Shown here in pieces: positions 1 to 10,246 of a DNA stretch of 64,000 nt (positions are counted from its first letter, which is position 1; each line of letters begins with the position of its first letter). The position numbers were made by a program, and so were the translations under genes. The stretch is from assembly GCF_034652275.1 (NCBI RefSeq), contig NZ_JAXIWG010000001.1:744001-808000 (forward strand), given 5' to 3'. Under the pieces are notes generated by a model. It was given only the letters and a program-made list of their open reading frames with translations, did not search any database and had not been told where the DNA came from. This stretch comes from Yoonia sp034652275. Lineage in GTDB: Bacteria > Pseudomonadota > Alphaproteobacteria > Rhodobacterales > Rhodobacteraceae.

Positions 1-510
1 TTCTTCATGGATATCGATGAGGATAACTGGGACCTGATCATGAACGTCAATACAAAGGCGATGTGGCTGGGCATGCAGGAAACCGCCCGCCAGATGATCG
101 CGCAAGGGCCGATGCCGGATCATCCCTACAAGCTGATCAACGTGGGTTCCATCGCGTCGCGCAAACCGCTGGTCGATGTGACGGTCTATTGCACCAGCAA
201 ATACGGCTGCCTGGCGCTGACCCATTGCGGGGCCATTGGCCTCGCCGAACACAACATCACCGTCAACGGCTATGCGCCGGGTGTGGTGGTCACGCCGCTC
301 TGGGAACAGCTCGACAAGGATCTGGTCGAGATCGGTTTCAAGGATCACGAAGGGCAGGCCTATGACGATATCGTGCGCGACGCGCTGCATATCAAACGCG
401 TCTCGTATCCCCGCGACATCACCGGCACCGCGTCTTTCCTTGTCAGCGACGACAGCGATTACATGACCGGTCAGATGATCCATATCGATGGCGGCTGGTG
501 CATCCAGTAA
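1..510 (+). CDS. SDR family oxidoreductase, 5' end outside window
   Basis: C-terminal part of a classical short-chain dehydrogenase/reductase, which oxidises or reduces an alcohol/ketone with NAD(P). The frame is open to base 1, so the Rossmann TGxxxGxG and NAG motifs lie outside the window. Visible are the segment ending in catalytic Ser (INVGSIAS), the YxxxK pair (YCTSK), the PG turn after the active site (GYAPGVVVTPLW) and the family ending (MTGQMIHIDGG). It is followed after 63 bases by the M24-like gene on the same strand, so it probably belongs to the same catabolic operon. Substrate unknown; polyol or secondary-alcohol dehydrogenases have this shape. Confidence 0.85.
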   Translation, partial: FFMDIDEDNWDLIMNVNTKAMWLGMQETARQMIAQGPMPDHPYKLINVGSIASRKPLVDVTVYCTSKYGCLALTHCGAIGLAEHNITVNGYAPGVVVTPLWEQLDKDLVEIGFKDHEGQAYDDIVRDALHIKRVSYPRDITGTASFLVSDDSDYMTGQMIHIDGGWCIQ

Positions 511-573
511 CCTGATTTTAATACATTTTTTCAACCGCATTGGTGCGCATCCCGCACCATGAAGGAGTAAGCC

Positions 574-1872
574 ATGTCGCGCGCATTAATGCCCAACCTG
601 CTGACACCACAAGACCTTGAACCCAACTGGGAATGGCGCGAACGCATCCCCGCCTGGGGCCATACCACGGTGGATTTCGAACGCCGCATCGACCACGACC
701 GCCTGCGCCGCTATCGCCTTGCCCGCACGCGGCAGGCGTTGCAGGCGTCCAACGCAGGCACGCTGTTGCTGTTCGATGTGAACAACATCCGTTATGTGTC
801 CGCCACCAAGATCGGCGAATGGGAACGGGACAAGATGTGCCGCTTCTGCCTGCTGACCGGCGACGACAGCCCCTATGTCTGGGATTTCGGATCGGCGGCG
901 ATGCACCACAAGCGGCACGCCGACTGGCTGGAGCCGGATCATTGTCTGGCCGGTGTCGTCGGCATGCGCGGCACGATCCCGCCAGAATTCGGGCTGATGC
1001 AGAAATACGCCAAGCAGATCGCCGGACTGATCCGCGATGCGGGCATGGCCGATATGCCCGTGGGTGTGGACTACGCCGAAACCGCAATGTTCCATGCGCT
1101 GAAGGAAGAAGGCATCAATGTCGTCGATGGGCAGCAGATCATGCTGGCTGCGCGCGAGATCAAGAACTGGGATGAAATCCAGCTTCTGACGCAGGCGGCA
1201 GCGATGGTCGATGGCGTCTATCACATGATCTATGAAGAGCTGAAACCCGGCGTGCGCGAGAATGACATCGTCGCACTCTCGAACAAGATGCTCTATGAAA
1301 TGGGATCGGACGATGTCGAGGCGATCAACGCGATCTCAGGCGAACGCTGCAACCCGCATCCGCATAACTTTACCGACCGGCTGATCCGGCCCGGCGATCA
1401 GGCGTTTTTCGACATCCTGCAAAGCTATCAGGGCTATCGCACCTGTTATTACCGCACCTTCAACGTGGGCCGCGCGACCCCGTCGCAGACCGACGCCTAT
1501 ACCAAGGCGCGCGAATGGATCGACGCCTCGATCGCGATGATCAAACCGGGGGTGACCACCGACAAGGTCGCCGCCGTCTGGCCCACCGCCGAAAGCCTTG
1601 GCTTTGCCAATGAAGATCAGGCCTTCGGGCTGCAATTCGGCCATGGTCTGGGGCTGGCACTGCATGAACGCCCGATCATCAGCCGCGCGATCAGCATGGA
1701 TCACCCGATGGAAATCAAGACCGGCATGGTCTTTGCGCTGGAAACCTATTGCCCCGCCACCGACGGCTATTCCGCCGCCCGGATCGAGGAAGAAGTGGTC
1801 GTGACCGAAACCGGCTGCGAGGTGATCAGCCTGTTCCCCGCCGAAGAACTGCCCATCGCCAACCGATATTGA
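574..1872 (+). CDS. Creatinase/aminopeptidase P-like (M24) protein with altered metal site
   Basis: A 432-residue pita-bread-fold protein. The N-terminal creatinase-type domain covers about residues 40-190, and the C-terminal M24 domain about 200-420. AAGGAG lies at 562-567 before the ATG. Metal-ligand positions read D280, C291, H357, E390 and E405, so the second Asp of the usual D-D-H-E-E set is Cys. This makes a standard dinuclear aminopeptidase unlikely; creatinase-type hydrolases and the DMSP lyase DddP show that the fold is used for other chemistry. It sits between an SDR and a 2-oxoacid dehydrogenase, suggesting cleavage of a C-N or similar bond in a small catabolite rather than peptide trimming. 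Family assignment is firm; function is inference. Confidence 0.8.
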   Translation: MSRALMPNLLTPQDLEPNWEWRERIPAWGHTTVDFERRIDHDRLRRYRLARTRQALQASNAGTLLLFDVNNIRYVSATKIGEWERDKMCRFCLLTGDDSPYVWDFGSAAMHHKRHADWLEPDHCLAGVVGMRGTIPPEFGLMQKYAKQIAGLIRDAGMADMPVGVDYAETAMFHALKEEGINVVDGQQIMLAAREIKNWDEIQLLTQAAAMVDGVYHMIYEELKPGVRENDIVALSNKMLYEMGSDDVEAINAISGERCNPHPHNFTDRLIRPGDQAFFDILQSYQGYRTCYYRTFNVGRATPSQTDAYTKAREWIDASIAMIKPGVTTDKVAAVWPTAESLGFANEDQAFGLQFGHGLGLALHERPIISRAISMDHPMEIKTGMVFALETYCPATDGYSAARIEEEVVVTETGCEVISLFPAEELPIANRY

Positions 1873-1874
1873 AC

Positions 1875-1929
1875 ATGGGTGAAATCACCCATCCTACGCC
1901 GCACTGTAGGATGGGTGCTTTGCACCCAT
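1875..1929. repeat. REP-like intergenic palindrome
   Basis: Three nested inverted repeats fill the gap. ATGGGTG/CACCCAT pairs at 1875-1881 with 1886-1892 and at 1911-1917 with 1923-1929. A larger 12-bp perfect stem, CACCCATCCTAC with GTAGGATGGGTG, pairs 1886-1897 with 1906-1917. The alternatives are mutually exclusive folds of one RNA. It resembles short GTAGGATGGGTG palindromes scattered in intergenic regions of many bacteria. It lies inside the operon between the M24 gene and the E1 alpha gene, so it could influence mRNA stability or partial termination. Confidence 0.7.
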
Positions 1930-1948
1930 CTTGATTGGAGACCTTTCC

Positions 1949-2920
1949 ATGACCAAAACCAACACCGAAGATTACCTGCGCATGTACCGCCAGATGGTCC
2001 GCATCCGCACGTTCGAGGATAACGCCAACCAGCTGTACCTGTCCGCCAAGATGCCAGGCCTGACGCATATGTATTCCGGCGAAGAGGCCGTGGCAGTGGG
2101 TATCTGCGAGGCGCTGACCGACGACGACCGCATCACATCCACCCACCGCGGCCACGGGCATTGCGTCGCCAAAGGTGCCAATTTCAAAGAAATGTTCTGC
2201 GAACTTCTGGGCAAGGAAGAAGGCTATTGTCGCGGCAAGGGTGGGTCGATGCACATCGCCGACCAAAGCCACGGCAATCTGGGCGCCAATGCCATCGTCG
2301 GCGGGTCGATGGGCATCGCCACAGGCTCTGCCCTGCGGGCAAAACTGCTAGGCCAGAACGATGTCACCGTCTGTTTCTTCGGTGACGGGGCCACAGCGCA
2401 GGGCCTGCTTTACGAGGTGATGAACATGGCCGCCCTTTGGCATCTGCCCGTCATCTATGCCTGCGAAAACAACGGCTATTCAGAATACACCAAGACCGAG
2501 GAAATCGCCGCAGGCTCCATCACCGCCCGCGCCGAAGCCTTCGGGATCGAGGCGTTCAAGATCGACGGGCAGGACGTGCTGGCCGTCAATGAATTGACCC
2601 AAACGCTGGTCGCCCGCTGCCGCAAGGGCGAAGGGCCGTTCTTCATCGAATTGATGACCTACCGCTATCACGGCCACCATGTCGGCGACATCAACCGCGA
2701 ATATTACCGGTCCAAAGACGAAGAAAAGGACTGGAAGGAAAACCGCGACCCTATCGTGCGGTTCCGCGCATGGCTGGTCCACCAAGGCATCGCCACCGAG
2801 GCCGAGATCGAGGCGATGAACGCCGAGATCGAAGAAGATGCGGCCGCCGCCGTCGCCTATGCCGAGGCTGCCAAATACCCAGATGTGTCCGAAGTGGACA
2901 TGCACGTTTACGCGGATTGA
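1949..2920 (+). CDS. TPP-dependent 2-oxoacid (acetoin/pyruvate-type) dehydrogenase E1 alpha
   Basis: A 323-residue E1 alpha subunit that binds thiamine diphosphate and, with the beta subunit, decarboxylates a 2-oxo acid (or cleaves acetoin) and passes the acyl group to lipoyl-E2. The TPP/Mg motif is GDGATAQG at residues 145-152, ending at Asn-Asn 174-175. The early HRGHGH segment (66-71) and KGGSMH (97-102) are typical of PdhA/AcoA. The ATG at 1949 has GGAG at 1937-1940; an upstream in-frame TTG at 1931 lacks a ribosome binding site. The gene order alpha, beta, lipoyl protein, with no E3 gene, follows. Substrate not identifiable from sequence. Confidence 0.9.
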   Translation: MTKTNTEDYLRMYRQMVRIRTFEDNANQLYLSAKMPGLTHMYSGEEAVAVGICEALTDDDRITSTHRGHGHCVAKGANFKEMFCELLGKEEGYCRGKGGSMHIADQSHGNLGANAIVGGSMGIATGSALRAKLLGQNDVTVCFFGDGATAQGLLYEVMNMAALWHLPVIYACENNGYSEYTKTEEIAAGSITARAEAFGIEAFKIDGQDVLAVNELTQTLVARCRKGEGPFFIELMTYRYHGHHVGDINREYYRSKDEEKDWKENRDPIVRFRAWLVHQGIATEAEIEAMNAEIEEDAAAAVAYAEAAKYPDVSEVDMHVYAD

Positions 2921-2932
2921 GGAGACACCATC

Positions 2933-3928
2933 ATGCGCGAAATCACCCTGTCCCAAGCCGTCAACGAGGCCATCGCCGAAGAAATGCGCCGCGATCCGAC
3001 CGTGTTCATCATGGGCGAGGACGTGGCCGAGGCGGGCACCCCCTTCAAGGTACTGTCCGGTCTGGTCGAGGAGTTCGGCACATCCCGCGTCATCGACACG
3101 CCTATCTCCGAACCCGGCTTTGTCGGTCTGGCCGTGGGTGCCGCCATGACCGGCGCGCGGCCCATCGTCGATCTGATGTTCGGCGATTTCATCTATCTGG
3201 TCATGGACCAGCTCTGCAATCAGGCCGCCAAACAGCATTACATGTCAGGCGGCAAACTGAAGGTGCCGATGGTCCTACGAACCAATATGGGGGCCACCCG
3301 CCGGTCCGCAGCACAACACAGCCAGTCCTTGCAGGCTTTGGTCGCGCATATTCCGGGCCTGAAGGTGGCGATGCCGTCATCGGCTTACGAGGCCAAAGGC
3401 CTGATGAAAACCGCGATCCGCGACAACAACCCGGTCGTGATTTTCGAAGACAAGCTGATGTATCAGGACAAGGCCCCCGTGCCGGAGGAAGAATACCTGA
3501 TCCCCTTCGGCGTGGCGAACATCAAACGCGAAGGGACAGACATCACCTTCATCGCCACGTCCTCGATGGTGCAGGTCGCCGAAAAAGCCGCCGACATTCT
3601 GGCCAAGGAAGGGATCAGCGTCGAGGTCATCGACCCCCGCACCATCGTGCCTTTGGACGAGGAAACACTGCTCGCCAGCGTGCGCAAGACCAGCCGCGCC
3701 ATCGTGATCGACGAAGGGCACCAGAGCTATGGTGTGACCGCGGAAATCGCCAGCCGCCTGAATGAAAAGGCGTTCTATCACCTCGATGCCCCTGTCTTGC
3801 GCATGGGCGCGATGGACGTGCCGGTCCCCTTCTCGCCCGCACTCGAAGATGTCACCGTCCCTACCCCCGAAACCGTCGCCGCCAACGCCCGCAGGCTTTG
3901 CGCGGGGGAGATGATAGATGCCGCGTGA
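2933..3928 (+). CDS. 2-oxoacid dehydrogenase E1 beta (transketolase-like)
   Basis: A 331-residue E1 beta subunit, the partner that completes the alpha2beta2 decarboxylase. The N-terminal pyrimidine-binding domain contains the EDVAEAGTPFKV segment, and TPISEPGFVGLAVGAAM corresponds to the conserved TPI-E region; a C-terminal transketolase domain includes DPRTIVPLD and DEGHQSYG. The length is normal for AcoB/PdhB-type proteins. It starts 12 bases after E1 alpha, and its last 11 bases overlap the next gene, so the three are translationally coupled. Confidence 0.9.
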   Translation: MREITLSQAVNEAIAEEMRRDPTVFIMGEDVAEAGTPFKVLSGLVEEFGTSRVIDTPISEPGFVGLAVGAAMTGARPIVDLMFGDFIYLVMDQLCNQAAKQHYMSGGKLKVPMVLRTNMGATRRSAAQHSQSLQALVAHIPGLKVAMPSSAYEAKGLMKTAIRDNNPVVIFEDKLMYQDKAPVPEEEYLIPFGVANIKREGTDITFIATSSMVQVAEKAADILAKEGISVEVIDPRTIVPLDEETLLASVRKTSRAIVIDEGHQSYGVTAEIASRLNEKAFYHLDAPVLRMGAMDVPVPFSPALEDVTVPTPETVAANARRLCAGEMIDAA

Positions 3929-5183
3929 TGTGACAATGCCCCAGCTTGGCATGGCGCAGGACGCGGGCAAGATCGTCGCCTGGCTGAAAGCGCCGGGCGA
4001 TGCCGTGACCAAAGGCGATGCCTTGTTCGAGGTGGAAACCGACAAAGCCACGATGGAGGTCGAGGCGCAGGCCAGCGGCTTTCTGACAGGTGTAACAGCG
4101 GGCGAAGGCGAGGATGTGCCTGTCGGTGCCGTGATCGCGCAGATTTCCGACAGCGCCGATGATGACACCCCTGCCCTGCAGCCAGCCCCCGCCAACAGCG
4201 ACGACCTGCCCACCGGCAAATCCGTCACCATGCCGCAACTTGGCATGGCGCAGGACACGGGCCTCTTGGTCAACTGGCTGAAATCCCCCGGCGATGCGGT
4301 GGCCGCCGACGATCTGCTGTTCGAGGTGGAAACCGATAAATCCACGATGGAAGTCACCGCCGGTTTCGACGGCTATCTGGCCGCCACCTTGGCCGAGGCC
4401 GGCCAAGAGGTGCCGGTCGGGGCGCAGGTTGCGATCATCAGTGCTGACAAGCCCGCCAATCCGGTCGCCAGATCGGTGCAAGCTACGGCCGCAGCTGCAC
4501 CTGCGCCGGAACCAGTTGCCGAAAAACCGGCCTCTCAGCCGGCAGAGAAGAAACCCACACCACCGCCCACCGCCGCGACTGGCGGACGCATCCTCGCCTC
4601 GCCCAAGGCGCGCAGGCTGGCGCTGGAACAGGGGCTTGATCTGGCGCTTCTCGTCAAGGCGGGCCATCCGCAGCCGTTCCATGTCGCCGATCTGGACACA
4701 TTGCGCGCGATTCCCACGGAAACGCCGGTTGCGACAGCCGCCGCCGCAGCCATGTCCTTGACCGCCGAGATTGCCAGCGACGGTTTCACCGACTTCGCAG
4801 CTTGGGCCGCCACAAACGGCCTGATCGACGCCGATGCCCTGTTGGCGGGGCTCGCCGGTGCCAGCATGACCGCGCGTTGCGTCATCGGGATCGACCGTTC
4901 CGGTCAGCCACGCCACTTTGCCGTACCTGCGGGGCGGTCGCTATCAAGTGTGACGCAAACAGACGCCACCCCCGACCTGATCCTGCGCGATCTGCGCGGC
5001 ACAGCTTTGCGCAGCGTCTCGCTTGGCGCGACCGATACGCCGGTTCTGACGCTGATGGCCGGCGCGCAAGGCCTGACGCTCACGCTCGAATGCACACACG
5101 CGCAAATGGACGGCCCTACCGCGATCCACCTTTTGACCACTTTCGCAGACCGGATGGAACATCCGCTGCATCACCTGCTCTGA
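3918..5183 (+). CDS. Lipoyl-domain protein with two lipoyl domains, E3-binding domain and shortened acyltransferase domain
   Basis: A 421-residue E2-like protein. Two lipoyl domains carry lysines K43 (ETDKATMEV) and K141 (ETDKSTMEV). An Ala/Pro-rich linker follows, then a peripheral subunit-binding domain at about 224-260 (RILASPKARRLA). The C-terminal region of about 160 residues is much shorter than a normal E2 acyltransferase core of about 230, but still ends with an HxxxDG motif (H394, D398, G399). A complete catalytic core is encoded separately at 6634-7509, so this protein probably acts mainly as the swinging-arm and E3-docking component. It overlaps E1 beta by 11 bases. Confidence 0.85.
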   Translation: MPRDVTMPQLGMAQDAGKIVAWLKAPGDAVTKGDALFEVETDKATMEVEAQASGFLTGVTAGEGEDVPVGAVIAQISDSADDDTPALQPAPANSDDLPTGKSVTMPQLGMAQDTGLLVNWLKSPGDAVAADDLLFEVETDKSTMEVTAGFDGYLAATLAEAGQEVPVGAQVAIISADKPANPVARSVQATAAAAPAPEPVAEKPASQPAEKKPTPPPTAATGGRILASPKARRLALEQGLDLALLVKAGHPQPFHVADLDTLRAIPTETPVATAAAAAMSLTAEIASDGFTDFAAWAATNGLIDADALLAGLAGASMTARCVIGIDRSGQPRHFAVPAGRSLSSVTQTDATPDLILRDLRGTALRSVSLGATDTPVLTLMAGAQGLTLTLECTHAQMDGPTAIHLLTTFADRMEHPLHHLL

Positions 5184-5198
5184 CCCTTGGGGGGACAC

Positions 5199-6623
<1,425 letters not shown>

Positions 6624-6633
6624 GAGTGAGGAA

Positions 6634-7509
6634 ATGACAGAGATTATCGCCAGCCCCTCGACCCGCCGCATGGCCCGTGACCAACAGGTCGATCTCGACG
6701 ATCTGGCGAAAAAGCTGGGGCGCACCACCATCGGACCAGAGGATATCAGCGCCAAGGCCCCTGCCCCCGCCGCTGGCGACACCGACTATTGGAATGTGGA
6801 TCACAGCCAATACGGGCCGGTCACGACCGAGCCGATGTCCCGCTTTGCCCAAGTCGCAGCCCGCAACATGGCGGCGGCGCAATCGTTGATCCCCGCCGTG
6901 ACCCACCACGACCGCGCCGATATCCGCGCCATTGAAGGGCTGCGCGCCAGCCTGAAACCGCAGGCACAAGCGCGTGGTGTCAAGCTGACCGCACTGGCGT
7001 TCCATGTTGCCGCCCTTGCGCGGGCTTTGCGCAAGTTTCCCCGCTTCAACGCGTCGCTGTCGGCGGACGGGCAGACACTGGTCCTCAAGGACTACGTCCA
7101 TATCGGGATCGCGGTGGATACCCCGCACGGGCTGATGGTGCCGGTGATCCGCGATGCGGACCGCAAGGGCCTGTGGGATATCGCGGCGCAAATCGCGGAT
7201 CTCGCATCGCGCGCGCAGGCCCGCAAGATCGGGCCTGACCAGATGGGCGGCGCGTCGATGACGATCACCAATCTGGGCGGGATCGGCGGCACCGCCTTTA
7301 CCCCCATCGTGAACCCGCCGGAGGTCGCGATCCTTGGCATCACGCGCACCGAAACCGTCACAGTCTGGGATGGCGGCACCCCGCAGCCGGTGCCGATGGT
7401 GCCGCTGGATTTGTCTTACGATCACCGCGTGATCAACGGCGCGGATGCGGCGCGGTTCATGGCGCATTACTGCGCCCTGCTCGGCGATCCACGGCACATG
7501 CTGCTTTAG
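6634..7509 (+). CDS. 2-oxoacid dehydrogenase E2 catalytic core with E3-binding domain, no lipoyl domain
   Basis: A 291-residue dihydrolipoamide acyltransferase lacking any lipoyl domain. A peripheral subunit-binding domain occupies about residues 5-40 (ASPSTRRMARD...IGPEDI), followed by a full CAT-like core. GGASMTITNLGGIGG and the C-terminal YDHRVING motif with catalytic H264 are present; the usual Asp of HxxxDG is Asn here. The ATG at 6634 is preceded by GGAGTGAGG; longer in-frame starts lie inside the aldehyde dehydrogenase gene and were rejected. It presumably accepts acyl groups from the lipoyl arms of the protein at 3918-5183, making a two-polypeptide E2. Confidence 0.88.
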   Translation: MTEIIASPSTRRMARDQQVDLDDLAKKLGRTTIGPEDISAKAPAPAAGDTDYWNVDHSQYGPVTTEPMSRFAQVAARNMAAAQSLIPAVTHHDRADIRAIEGLRASLKPQAQARGVKLTALAFHVAALARALRKFPRFNASLSADGQTLVLKDYVHIGIAVDTPHGLMVPVIRDADRKGLWDIAAQIADLASRAQARKIGPDQMGGASMTITNLGGIGGTAFTPIVNPPEVAILGITRTETVTVWDGGTPQPVPMVPLDLSYDHRVINGADAARFMAHYCALLGDPRHMLL

Positions 7510-7513
7510 GGGG

Positions 7514-8686
7514 TCATGTCGCCTGCAGCGCGTGCATGACCCCGCGCAATTCGGCCAGCCCGCGCAGCCGCCCGATCAGCGGATAGCCAGGCACAAGGTC
7601 GCGGTCGAAATCCGACAAGAGCACATGGCCGTGGTCCGGCCGGAACGGGATCAGATGATCGGGGCGGCCTGTCGCGCGGCGGTGGGCCTCTTCGTCCAGC
7701 AGCACGCGGATCAGCGCGACCATATCGGTGTCACCTTCCAGATGGGCGGCTTCTTCAAAGCTGCCGTCTGGAAACTTGCGCACGTTGCGCAGATGCACGA
7801 AATGGATACGCGCGGCCACCATCCGCGCGATCGCGGGCACATCATTGGCAGGATTGGCCCCGAGCGAGCCTGAACACAGCGTGAAGCCATTAGCCGGATC
7901 ATCATAGGCCTGCGCGATCCACTCTAGATCGTCCCCATCCGACACGATCCGCGGCAGCCCCAGAATATCGCGCGGCGGATCGTCGGGATGTACGCACATG
8001 CGGATACCAAGATCGGCGGCGGCAGGGACCACCTCGGACAAAAAGCGCTGGTAGTTGGCGCGCAGGGCCGTGCGGTCGATCCCGTCATAAGCCCGCAGCG
8101 CGCGCCGCAGCCCGTCGATATCATAGCGGTCGAACGCCCCCGGCAGACCGGACATGATCGCCTTGAGCAGGTCGTCGCGATCCTGCTGGCTGGCCTGCTG
8201 GAACCAGGCCGCGGCCTTGGCGCGGACATCGTCGGGGTAATCATCCGCAGCGGCTGCGCGCCCCAGCATATGCAACTCGAACGCGGCCATGCGGTCGGCC
8301 GAGAACCGCAGGCAGGTGCCGCCGCGCGCCACGGGAGCGGCCAGTTCGGTGCGGGTCCAGTCCAGCAAAGGCATGAAATTGTAGCAGACCACCTGCACGC
8401 CTTCAGCGGCCAGATTGGCCAGAGACTGGCGGTAATTGGCGAAAAGCCGTGGCAGATCGCCGGTTCCGCGCTTGATATCCTCGTGTACGGGCAGGCTTTC
8501 GACGACGGACCATGCGAAACCGGCCTCCATGATCTGTGCCTTGCGCGCGGCGATGGCGTCGCGCGGCCAGACCTCGCCATAGGGGATTTCGTGCAGCGCC
8601 GTGACGATGCCTGCCGCCCCTGTCTGGGCGACCTCGGGCAGGGTGATCCCGTCGAATTGCCCGTACCACCGCCATGTTTCAAGCAT
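7514..8686 (-). CDS. uxuA: Mannonate dehydratase
   Basis: A 390-residue UxuA-family TIM-barrel enzyme that dehydrates D-mannonate to 2-keto-3-deoxygluconate (KDG) in the cytoplasm. The start (MLETWRWYGQFDGITL), the HEIPYGEVW segment, CVHPDDPP and the FVHLRNV metal-site region are characteristic. It is the last gene of the ten-gene uronate operon read leftward, 27 bases after uxaA, and ends four bases from the convergent E2 gene. It completes the glucuronate branch (UxaC, UxuB-like, UxuA). Confidence 0.95.
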   Translation of the reverse strand: MLETWRWYGQFDGITLPEVAQTGAAGIVTALHEIPYGEVWPRDAIAARKAQIMEAGFAWSVVESLPVHEDIKRGTGDLPRLFANYRQSLANLAAEGVQVVCYNFMPLLDWTRTELAAPVARGGTCLRFSADRMAAFELHMLGRAAAADDYPDDVRAKAAAWFQQASQQDRDDLLKAIMSGLPGAFDRYDIDGLRRALRAYDGIDRTALRANYQRFLSEVVPAAADLGIRMCVHPDDPPRDILGLPRIVSDGDDLEWIAQAYDDPANGFTLCSGSLGANPANDVPAIARMVAARIHFVHLRNVRKFPDGSFEEAAHLEGDTDMVALIRVLLDEEAHRRATGRPDHLIPFRPDHGHVLLSDFDRDLVPGYPLIGRLRGLAELRGVMHALQAT

Positions 8687-8713
8687 GTCTCACCTGTGTC
8701 TTGTTCTTTTGCA

Positions 8714-10246
8714 TTACATCACCGCGCCAATCTGCCACGGCAGGAATTCGTTATCGCCAAGCCCCAGCGTCTCGGATTTGCTGGGCGTGCCAGAGGCGGT
8801 GGCGATGATCAGATCAAGGATCTCCGCGCCTTTTTGCGACAGGCTGACGCCACGCGACACCACATCGCCGCAGTTCATATCCATGTCGTCCGTCATGCTG
8901 GCGAACAGCTGGTCATTTGTCGCGAGCTTGATCGTCGGCGCAGGTTTGGACCCGAAGGCAGACCCCCGCCCGGTGGTAAAGACGATGATCTGCGCACCCC
9001 CCGCGATCTGGCCGGTGGCAGACACCGGGTCATAGCCGGGGGTATCCATGAACACGAAACCGGGGGCGGTCACCTGTTCGGCGTAATCATAGACCGCCGT
9101 CAGCGGCGTGGCGCCCGCCTTGGCCACCGCGCCCAAGGATTTTTCAAGGATCGTCGTGATCCCGCCCTGCTTGTTGCCGGGGGACGGGTTGTTGTCCATC
9201 GACCCGCCGCCTTGGGCTGCGTAGTCTTCCCACCAGCGCAACTGGCCGATCAGTTTGCGTGCCACCGCATCGCTGCTGGCGCGGCGCAGCAACAATTGTT
9301 CCGCGCCGTAGATCTCGGGGGTTTCCGACAGGATCGCCGTGCCACCCAGCCCGACCAGCAGGTCCGAGGCCACCCCGAGTGCCGGATTGGCCGTGATCGC
9401 AGAAAACCCGTCCGACCCGCCGCATTGCAGCCCGATACGCAGGCTTGCGACAGGACAGGGGCTGCGCCGCGCCTGATTGACCTGCGGCAGGATCGACAGC
9501 ACATGCGCCTTGATCCGGTCGATCGTGGCACGGGTGCCGCCGCTGTCCTGAATGGTCAGCGCATGGAACCTGTCGGTGCCGTCATCGCCCGCCTTGGCGC
9601 GCATCCGCGCGATCTGCATCACCTCGCAGCCCAGCCCGACAAAGACGGCGGCGCCCACATTGGGATGGGTCGCATACCCCCAGAGCACGCGGTCCAAGAT
9701 ATCGAACCCTGTCCCCGCGGCGGCCATGCCGCACCCTGTCCCATGCGCGAGCGCAATCACCCCGTCGATATTGGCGTAACCGCGCAAGCCGCCTTCGGCC
9801 TCGATTTCAGCAGCGGCACGCCGGATGACGGTGGCTGAACAATTCACCGTAGCGAGAATGGCGATATAATTGCGCGTGCCGACCCGCCCGTCCGCGCGGC
9901 GGTAGCCGTCAAAGCTGCGGGGCGCGCAAACCGGCACAGAGGCCTGCGCCGCCGCCAGATCGGCACCGACCGCATAATCCTGATCATGGGCGGAAAAGGC
10001 GCAATTGTGGCTATGCACATGATCGCCCAAGGCGATATCGGCGGTCGCCTGCCCGATCACCTGCCCGAATTTCAGAACCGACGCCCCCTGCGGGATCGCC
10101 TGCGCAGCCAGCTTGTGGCCCGCCGCGATGGAGGCAGGCAGCGGCTGGCCGCACCCCAGCGGATCAGCGCCCGCCACCGCGCGCGCCGTCAGGACCGCAA
10201 CATTGTCCGAAGGGTGCAGGCGCAGGACCGGTGCTGCGGGTGTCAT
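8714..10246 (-). CDS. uxaA: Altronate dehydratase
   Basis: A 510-residue UxaA. It dehydrates D-altronate to KDG in the galacturonate branch. An N-terminal SAF-type domain (about residues 10-100) precedes the large catalytic domain containing DGYRRADGRVGTRNY, GTGCGMA, LQCGGSDGFS and the conserved NPSPGNKQGG loop. The length matches fused UxaA enzymes. Its first codons overlap the end of the mannitol-dehydrogenase-family gene by 4 bases (ATGA type), showing tight coupling in the uronate operon. Confidence 0.95.
   Translation of the reverse strand: MTPAAPVLRLHPSDNVAVLTARAVAGADPLGCGQPLPASIAAGHKLAAQAIPQGASVLKFGQVIGQATADIALGDHVHSHNCAFSAHDQDYAVGADLAAAQASVPVCAPRSFDGYRRADGRVGTRNYIAILATVNCSATVIRRAAAEIEAEGGLRGYANIDGVIALAHGTGCGMAAAGTGFDILDRVLWGYATHPNVGAAVFVGLGCEVMQIARMRAKAGDDGTDRFHALTIQDSGGTRATIDRIKAHVLSILPQVNQARRSPCPVASLRIGLQCGGSDGFSAITANPALGVASDLLVGLGGTAILSETPEIYGAEQLLLRRASSDAVARKLIGQLRWWEDYAAQGGGSMDNNPSPGNKQGGITTILEKSLGAVAKAGATPLTAVYDYAEQVTAPGFVFMDTPGYDPVSATGQIAGGAQIIVFTTGRGSAFGSKPAPTIKLATNDQLFASMTDDMDMNCGDVVSRGVSLSQKGAEILDLIIATASGTPSKSETLGLGDNEFLPWQIGAVM

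Noticed and set aside
574..1872. DMSP lyase DddP
   Set aside because: Same M24 fold and plausible for a roseobacter, but DddP keeps both Asp metal ligands and its N-terminal sequence differs; here the second Asp is Cys and the neighbours are a 2-oxoacid dehydrogenase system.
7988..9838. Plus-strand open frame of about 616 codons opposite uxuA and uxaA
   Set aside because: Antisense shadow; both uronate dehydratases on the other strand have complete family motifs.
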